A stretch of DNA of 64,000 nucleotides from Blasia pusilla (taxonomy: Eukaryota; Marchantiophyta; Marchantiopsida; Blasiales): contig CM114273.1 in assembly GCA_050084515.1 (NCBI GenBank), forward strand, positions 41,416,001 through 41,480,000, read 5' to 3'. Below the pieces are notes generated by a model. That model was not told the origin of the DNA. It did no database searches and worked only from the letters and a program-made list of their open reading frames with translations. This document shows, one piece after another, positions 56,950 through 64,000 of the stretch (position 1 is the first letter of the stretch; each line of letters begins with the position of its first letter). The position numbers and the translations under genes are program-made.

Positions 56950-58750
56950 CTAGTAAGGTGCACGTGCGATGCACGGGTACAAAGGGAAGGGAAAATAGGG
57001 GGAAAGTATTTAAGAAGGGAAAATTACAAAGATGGGGTAGATTGAGAGTGGAGGAAAAAAATTACAATCGGAAAGAAATATAAGAAGGTAACAATGGGCA
57101 AGTAGTATAGGGAAGAAAAAAAAGAATTTTATAAAAATTTCTATGTGGTAGAGTAAATATTTTTAAGGAGAAAATAAGGAAAAAAGAAAGAGAATGGGAA
57201 ATAGGGGGGAAATATATTAGAAGCCAAAAATACTAAGATGGAAGAGTGTAAGACAGTTATAAGAAGGGAAAAATGAGGAAAAAATATAGGAAAAAGTAAA
57301 TAAGGGGAAAAGGAGGGAAAAAGGAAAAAGAAAAGGTTCAATTTGGGGAATTTTTTTTTCAAAAAAAATAGAGGAAGGGGGTTGAGTGTCGTTAGATCTA
57401 CTTCAATTTACATCGTTCTATCATTTGCAACCTGATCTAATGGTCAAAATTCACCTGGAGGAGGTAGACGACATCACTGTTAGATCTAGGGCAGCCAAAT
57501 CGGATGGTCCGATCTTGGCCAGAGTCGCCCGCCCTATCCACCGTTAGATGCAAGGCAGCGAGATCGGACGATCCGATCTCGCTGCGACCTTAACGGCCCT
57601 TCCTCCATCGTCGCCGCTCCAAGCGGCGAATGAGGTGGTCGAGGCAGACCTCGCCCCGATCATTTGCGCTCTCGCTTGTTCTCGACCTTGCTTTGCGTTT
57701 AGGGCTCTTGCACGCTTGCTCCCGACCTCGCTCTCACGTTCTTGCTTCTTCCCGACCTTGTTTTGCGCTTTGCGCACTCGTGCTCTCGCTTGGCGACCTC
57801 GCTCTGCACTCTCAAGCTCGGCGCTCTCGCTCCCGCTTGCTCAATGCCCTGCCCCCCCCTCTCGCGCGTAAAGCACAATGGCGAGGTCGATCCTCGCTCC
57901 TCTCACAAACTCCTGCTTCTCATTCGCTCCTCACTTGCTCCTTGGTTGTTCTTGCCCTCTCTCTACTTCATTCATTCTATCGGGGCCTCGTCGCGACTTT
58001 GGCGGTGGCGTAGCAACCTTGCAGCTCGCCCTCGCGGACCTCATAGTACTTCTTACTAATAGAGCTTGAGAGGAAAGTTGTTAGAAAACTCTTTTTTAAC
58101 TCTTGAAGGTTTCCAAGTTCAAAAGCACGGAAGGAGAGTAGCAAGAAGCAGAAAGCCTGTGGAGAGAACTTACAATGCTGGAAGACACTTGAGTGCTTTC
58201 CTTTGATGTACTCCTGCAGATTGGTTGTGTAACCATGCATGAAGCGTGAAACAAATGCATCAATTCATACCTATATATAGATTATACTCTAAAGAAAATT
58301 CAAATATCCAAACCTCAAATTTTCACAACCTAAAAACTATCTGAAATGTGCATGAACGCGACCTTTCCTCTACGCAGGCAAGTCTTTAAATACTTATGTA
58401 TAGAGACCTCCGTAGTGCCCATAAGTGACCATTTCAAATTAGATTTGGGGCCATGTAATCGTAAATGTCACCCAAAACTCCACTACTTTCTCTCTTTAAT
58501 GCTTAAAAATGGCTACCGGCTACTTAGTGCTATTATATGAACGGTTGTTACTCATACGAAAATGGTATACACGGTATATCCTATAATAATATCAAAGATC
58601 TGGTAAAAAATTGGCGTATTTATAATTGACATGTGTCATTCCGGAGGCTCTTGTTTGGAGACACGTGTCATGTTGTCGACTCCTGTTGAAGGATGTGTGT
58701 CATGCGCGGAAGCCCTTGCCCGAAAGCCCATCCTCTTTTAATAGTATAGA
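56950..58750 (-). mobile_element. Helitron-like element, 1801 bp, with GC-rich internal segment
   Basis: The minus strand starts TCTATACTATTAAAAGAGGA after A (58750), the common plant Helitron 5' end. It ends with CCGTGCATCGCACGTGCACC, then TTA and CTAG/T at 56950. The 3' hairpin is CGTGCATCGCACG. The interior holds a GC-rich segment (57480-58070) unlike the AT-rich ends. No Rep/helicase, so non-autonomous. Confidence 0.65.
57480..58070. other. GC-rich low-complexity segment in the Helitron
   Basis: Frames are open on both strands because of CTCGCTCTCGCTTG-like repeats and few stops. Encoded strings are Ser/Leu/Arg/Ala-rich without domains. Could be captured host DNA or repeat drift. Two CCGATCT-type short repeats occur at its left edge. 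Confidence 0.5.
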
Positions 58751-59619
58751 TGACAAATTACAACTCTTCCCTCATTACTTCCAAATCAGCCTAATTTTTT
58801 CCTCATGTCATAATTCTCACATCAAGTTTTATTTCTTTTGGTTTGATTCCCATGATGGAAATTAAAGTAAGGGGCACTATGAACACAAAGATGACATCCC
58901 TTTTCTAGAGCATTGACGAACCATGTTAAAGTTAGAGAATTCCTTGGAAACCTTTGATGTGTGTGTGACTTGATTGTGCTCTCAAATCACAAGTTTGAAA
59001 AATTCCAAGCCTCCATTAAAAAAACAAAACTCGTTCATGGGAACCCCAAACCATGAATGTTTGAAATCAAGATATGAAGTTTCTTGTTCTTCTACTAATG
59101 TGGACGAGTGAATCTAGGCTATCGTGGAAGTGTCCTTGACACAAAAGTTAGGCTAGATGGGATGGTGGCCCCATACATGTAGAGGTACCGGCTCAAGCGG
59201 ACAAACTCGATCATGTGCCATTAATCTTTGGAGATGCCTCCTGACCGAAAGCAACTTTTTCGTGATGGATAATAGCCTAGGACTGCATGTGTGTATGCTA
59301 CTACAATAGATCCAATATTTGTTTCATATCTTCGGTTGAGGTTTGTGGGATGTGCCATTATTGTTTACCTTATGTGATCTTAAGGCATGGCCATGGATAA
59401 ATAAGAGGACATCATATATCCTCATTAGGGCCATCCGAGTAAGGTTTGAGAAGGATTGTCGGAGGTGTGTAATAGAAGGAATTCTGTCACATGGTTTATC
59501 TTGAAAAATATCATGGGATCATGGTCAGATCAAGGCAATTGCAAACCCATAACTCTCCCTAAACCTGCATGCCTTCTAGCATATATAGTTTACAAGATGG
59601 GGGTGCGAGGGAGTTGGAA
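58751..59619. other. No definable feature
   Basis: Spacer to the second hAT relic. It may contain more decayed transposase, but no domain can be read. Confidence 0.35.
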
Positions 59620-60129
59620 CGATTGAGCGCTTCCTCTAGTTACGAAAAGACCTTACACGGCATAGTTAAAAGGCCTCTTTTAGATGCTTTGGCTCTCAAG
59701 AATGAATTTATGTCCTCCAAAATTCAAGCCATGATAGAATAGAAGGAAAAGTCCTTCAAGGACTTGTGGTCTATGGTAAGTTGTAGCCCTTCTTTGAAGA
59801 TTAAGTATGTTAATCTTTGTGTTTTATGTGATGTAGCTAGAGTACAATGTGTATCAACACCAATATGTGAGAGAGCTTTCAATATCCAAAATATTATTAA
59901 GAATCTGTTGAGGAATAACTTAACTTCTTGGCACTTAGAAGCTTTGTCAAGGGTTGATATGGAGGGACCAGCTGAGAATTTTGATGTTAATTGTGTTATG
60001 ATTTCTGCTATGGATATATGGAAACATTCAAAAGAATACATATTTTTAAATGCTAATCAAGAGTTGTACCTTGTTCCCCTTGTTGAACATGCTGAAGAAG
60101 GTGAGACTAATTCTACCCCTTCATCATAG
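59620..60129 (+). mobile_element. hAT-type transposase relic, dimerisation domain
   Basis: The plus frame 59764-60129 includes CVSTPICERAFNIQNIIKNL and LRNNLTSWHLEALSRV, then GPAENFD. This is the C-terminal hAT dimerisation signature (CERxFS..N.IK..LRN.L). Upstream codons from 59620 (PLLDALALKNEF) are in the same frame region with a stop at 59740. It is a different lineage from the 6.5-8.4 kb relic. Confidence 0.65.
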
Positions 60130-60198
60130 TTTCTCAATGATATCATTATATTTTGTAAATCTTGTAAAATTTGGAATTCTTTATCTTCTTTAGGGTCT

Positions 60199-60251
60199 AA
60201 CCCTTCGTACAAAGAGTATTTTATATATGAATACTCTTTGTAGGAAGGGTT
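60199..60251. repeat. 22-bp stem-loop after the hAT remnant
   Basis: Arms 60199-60220 and 60230-60251 pair at 21 of 22 positions around a 9-base loop. The stem contains ACAAAGAGTATT and AATACTCTTTGT. It lies about 70 bases after the transposase stop. Confidence 0.85.
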
Positions 60252-61226
60252 CTTAACACTTCTGGCCCCGATAGGTAGGGAAAATTTTGGTTCAATCCGA
60301 ACCATAAGTAATACCATATTAAGTTCCCAAGTATCTTGGAATCAAATTAAAAATATCCTAGAATAGAAATAGAAGGAGGCCAAAGATGATGAAAGAACTT
60401 AGTAAATCGATCGATAGAAAGGAAAAGTTCTTAAACAAAAAACCCGAGGGATAAGAAATGTAATAAAAAATAACTATTGGCCATATGAATATTCGGAACA
60501 ATGTTGATAAGCCAAACAATCTACAGGAAAATAAGAGTTAAAACCTTAAAATATGAGGAAGGTAACCAATGGCTATGTATTAAAAAAGGAAACTTGCAAA
60601 CAAAAAATTGAACAACCCCATAATACTACTTTTGACCGTGTTGGGGTGTAGGGGATAGCAAATTGGGGTGGGGTCGTGAGGATGGTCCGGGATTGTTGAG
60701 TCCTAGAGCTTGAAGACATAAAGGCTTTGGGACTATTAGGAGCATCTTCATTCACCCAACACTTTTAATTGATTAGTAATTAGTCAATGCCAAATCCAAT
60801 TGTCATTATATCAATAATGATCATACAAGAAAAAATAATTACAAACATAGTACCATTGCAATGATAATGTCCATCTTTCTAAAGTTAGGAATAATAAATT
60901 ACACTACCTTATATACATGCATTTGCTATCCAACTCCTAACTACTTCACGTAAGGGTAATTATACACCAAGTTGCTGTATGCCAATATTCCCTTCCCACC
61001 ACAATATATTATCCCTATTAATATCCCAAATGGTCTAGCTGCATATTAGTTCTATATTTTTTAAAGGAAGATGGTTTCTTTAATAGAGGTGTTTGCAAAT
61101 GAAAAATCCATCTTCCTTTGCAAACGCCTATGTATACACTAGTATATGTCCTTGCCATGCACGTGTTTAAATTATCTCTCAAATAATAAGTAATTCTCAA
61201 AATTTTCAAATACCGGTTCAAATCAA
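60252..61226. other. No definable feature
   Basis: AT-rich. A weak inverted repeat AGGTGTTTGCAAA / TTTGCAAACGCCT lies at about 61087-61128. A Helitron-like GTCCTTGCCATGCACGTG stretch lies near 61148. No gene is seen. Confidence 0.4.
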
Positions 61227-61406
61227 CTAGCTAGTGCTCATGCAATGCATGAATGTATAATTTTAGATTATCCATCCAAAGTGTATAATTGAATTCGAAT
61301 GATTTTATTGACTTAGACAACGAGCGATTCTATTGGCTAGAAAGGGCATGTGTCAAAAGTATAGGTGATCTTCAAATGAAGATGCACTCTCCAATAATAA
61401 TATAAA
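61227..61406 (-). mobile_element. Mini-Helitron, 180 bp
   Basis: The minus strand begins TTTATATTATTATTGGAGAG (TC mutated to TT) at 61406 and ends CATGCATTGCATGAGCACTA then G/CTAG at 61227. The 3' hairpin is CATGCATTGCATG. Confidence 0.6.
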
Positions 61407-61510
61407 TTTTGAATGATCTTATTGGGTGAGAAGACGAACTATCCCATTTGATGGAATTCAAGAAGGTTCTAGTTTGAAAAATAAGAGGTATTTTCCGATA
61501 ATAATAGAGA

Positions 61511-61694
61511 TTAGTAAGGTGCTCGTGAGATACACGGAAAATAAAAAAGTGTTTGAAGAATTAGAATATAATCTATGATGGTAAAAGATTAATGATGATG
61601 TACATAAATTCAAATTTATTTTCTTTCTGCATGTTGTTACTTCTCAAACATAAAAATGTTTGAAAATAAAAAACACTCTCTCTAATAATATAAA
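61511..61694 (-). mobile_element. Mini-Helitron, 184 bp
   Basis: The minus strand begins TTTATATTATTAGAGAGAGT at 61694 and ends CCGTGTATCTCACGAGCACC, then TTA and CTAA/T at 61511. The interior matches 14992-15150 and 16705-16876. Confidence 0.6.
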
Positions 61695-61984
61695 TGTATG
61701 ACAAAATAAACTAAATCATTGAACAATTTTTTTAAATGACTCTTTAAAGTCATTTAAAATTGGCCTCTACTTTGTGTAGATTCGGGAATTACCCGGAAGT
61801 TTCTCTGTTAGAAAAAGTTTAGATCCCATGGATGAAAGAGAAACCTCACACATCTAAAACCTAAACGCGCGAGGGAGGTCGATGCGGGTACCGGCAGTTC
61901 CTGCCTTTTAGCCCATTTAATCATTAGAAAGGTGAATTCTCGTAGATTTTGAGTTTTGGCCTTAGTCGAAGCCTTTAAATAATC

Positions 61985-64000
61985 ACGTAGGAGTATATAT
62001 CCACTTTATTATAAAATAAACCTCAGAAGAGGACAAAGAAAGGTAATAAAAACTCAAAAGAGGAGTAAAAAATGCATACAAGAATGCAAAAAGAAAATGG
62101 CAACAAGCCAACGCAAACACCGGCTCAACGAGCCACACGATTGATAGCCTGAAACAAATTTGACAAGAACACGAGTGGTTGGTCTGACGTGAATGGACAA
62201 TGAGGCGAGTGATCCCCCACCACCTCCGCACGACGTATCAATGCCAAGGCTTGTGCATGTTGTAAGGCCACTGAGATGCATTGCCGAAAATAAGTAGTAA
62301 CTACCGAGAGAGAAGGACTACGGGAAGGGGCAAGGTGATGATTCTCGAGGGAGTGGTGAGCACATGTTTTCAGGAAAGTATCAAAAGACACATGTAAATG
62401 ACCGAATACTTCCACTGCAAAAGGAATAAATCCATCAGTCGCATGTCTCACAACATAACTTTACTCATTGATTCTTGCTGCAACTTCAGCCACCAAACCT
62501 TTGGTATGTGCGGCTCGACACACCAAGTCAGAACGTGTTGGATCAGCAACCACCACATCACCTAGTGTCCGGAATCCACCTCGAGACATAACAAGATCCA
62601 CTCTCCGACGAGAGGTTGCTTGTGTGGTTGAAGTTAAGATGTGAAGTTGCTCTTGCCCATAGGTGTATCATGCAGTACGAGCCATCGATGCTACCGCCTC
62701 TCTAATGACATCATGTATGGCCGTTCGTTCTCCACCATGTGCACATCGGAGAATATGGATACCCTTGGCATCAATGGGATCCCCGCATACACAATTCCGC
62801 ACACCTAAGAGAGAAGGATGGGGAAGTCCAAGACATAACCGCAAAGTTGTCGAGAATATACTTCGGAGAAGATGAAATGGAAGAATAAGAGGATTTGCAG
62901 TAAGCCACGCTCCCGCTATGGTACCCGCACATGAACGTAGACGAGCTTGATTAGCGTCAGAGGATGCCTCGGAGAGAATGCTGGAAAAGTTGATTTGATG
63001 CAGATTCTCGGAGATATGCTCTTGAAGTCGATCAAGCCCTTCCGTAATCAGTTGACTGAACCTGGGTAGAATTGCTTGTGTAGCAAGAGGAAGAAGAGCT
63101 CGTGCAGATCTCAATTGTTGTTGAAATAACAAGTTCCCCTCCTCTACATGGGCGATATGATCCATCAAGATAGGTGTATCTCCTTGGAGAAACCTTGAAG
63201 CCATAATCGGTGCTACCAACGCCCAACTCCCCAAAAAGGCTACGGGAGCAGATCATTGTGGATGTGATCCCACCCCTCCAAAAGAAATAGGCAAGATAGC
63301 TTGTCGTGAAGCAAAGACACCATCCTCTCCCTCAAAGGTATTCGCGCCAAGAAGTTGACCAAAAGTTGCCAAGATAGAAGCATCAAAAGAGGCCAATCGA
63401 TGTAAGAACCTTGAAGTGGGAGAACAAGTGTGAAGAAGGTAGGAAGGATGTCGTAGAAAACATTGGGAGAGAATCCCATAAGCCACTTGGGGATCCTCTA
63501 GATGAGGAAACAAATGAAGCCATTCCACGTCTTTCAAAAGGGCCTCATCCAAGAACTTTGAGACATAGTCAATGAAGCCAATTGGGACCCAAAGAACTCT
63601 AACTCCTTCAATGTAGATGGGAAAATCATGAGTAGGTGGGGTGAATGTTGAGGGAAGGCATGAAGGAGACCATACTCCACATTTACTAGGTTGGACTTTA
63701 AGGTTTAAGAAAGAGAGTTGCTCCACGAAATGGGTATAAGCAGGAACCACTTTAGAAGGAGGACCTATAATGTGAATGTCATAAGCAATAGAAGGGAAAA
63801 GACAAGATGGAAATGCTTGTGCTCATGCTCGAAGGGCACAAAAATGGGCAATGACAAAGAGTGGGCCCCCCATGGGATCACCTTGACGTGTGCCACAAGC
63901 CGATTGTAGAATAATATATTCCCCAGAAGTAGCATGATGGGAATAGATAATGGGCGTATCATAGGCATAGAAGGAGCGAACAAATGGAATGAGGCTCGCA
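61985..64000 (-). mobile_element. LINE-like retroelement, RT to 3' end, cut by window edge
   Basis: Minus order: RT palm (CGTRQGDPMGGPLFVIAHF near 63900-63840), then SIAYDIHIIGPPSKVV near 63790-63745. The catalytic ADD there reads AYD, and it is followed by LNLKVQPSKCGVWSPSC. Next come thumb frames (63750-63253) and a CCHC motif in CVCGDPIDAKGIHILRC near 62800-62750. The C-terminal domain with DVVxxxPTR and FAVEVFG lies at 62620-62380. CCHC plus a D..ExF core after RT is the layout of restriction-like-endonuclease non-LTR elements (inferred). Frames break at about 63820, 63250 and 62660. The 3' end near 61985 matches 13141. Confidence 0.75.

Noticed and set aside
57544-58059. Overlapping 77-127-codon frames on both strands
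   Set aside because: Low-complexity GC-rich Helitron interior; no frame is preferred and no domain is visible.

Overview
The window looks like nuclear DNA of a land plant, most likely a non-seed plant (moss, liverwort, hornwort or lycophyte; inferred). It carries a plant-type leucine-rich-repeat receptor kinase family with GT-AG introns, AT-rich spacers, Helitrons, hAT remnants, Ty3/gypsy LTR sequence and LINE-like fragments. There is no sign of an operon, rRNA, tRNA or CRISPR. Nearly every coding region is interrupted by stops, frameshifts, deletions or insertions, so this is a repeat-rich graveyard around one gene family and one short gene-like island.

Layout. 0.1-3.6 kb: decayed coding remnants, including a protein-kinase-like piece and a RING-like piece. 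4.3-6.2 kb: an array of ~180-bp repeats that flips orientation in its middle. 6.5-8.5 kb: a hAT transposase relic (-). 9.8-13.1 kb: receptor kinase copy 1 (+), broken. 15.2-18.2 kb: copy 2 (-), reduced to the kinase end and split by small transposons. 20.3-23.1 kb: tandem repeats. 23.4-25.9 kb: Helitron Rep-domain remnant (+). 26-26.9 kb: GCCCGC-rich DNA. 27.9-36.8 kb: a Ty3/gypsy element. 37.0-38.5 kb: LINE-like sequence (+). 41.0-41.7 kb: solo LTR with a long CT repeat. 42.4-46.7 kb: copy 3 (-), nearly complete. 47.4-48.9 kb: LINE-like (-). 50.2-52.8 kb: gene-like island with splice sites. 53.7-58.8 kb: cluster of Helitron-like elements. 59.6-60.1 kb: second hAT relic. 61.2-61.7 kb: two mini-Helitrons. 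62.0-64.0 kb: LINE-like element (-) running off the edge.

The most unusual object is the Ty3/gypsy element. On the minus strand, in order, it shows Gag with two zinc knuckles, a retropepsin, a C5 cytosine-DNA methyltransferase domain (motifs I, II, IV, VI, VIII, IX and X all visible), reverse transcriptase, RNase H, integrase and a C-terminal PHD finger. A retroelement carrying both a DNA methylation writer and a chromatin-reader-like finger suggests self-directed epigenetic control. This copy is dead: protease Gly lost, RT YxDD region deleted, integrase split by another repeat, several frameshifts, and the body apparently inverted relative to its LTRs.

The three receptor kinase copies share a 5' flank containing a ~150-bp mini-Helitron, so they arose by segmental duplication after that insertion. 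All three lack the catalytic HRD aspartate, so the family was probably a pseudokinase receptor before it decayed. Copy 1 has a 76-bp piece of its own promoter pasted into its LRR exon, and that piece preserves a G-box the promoter has since lost.
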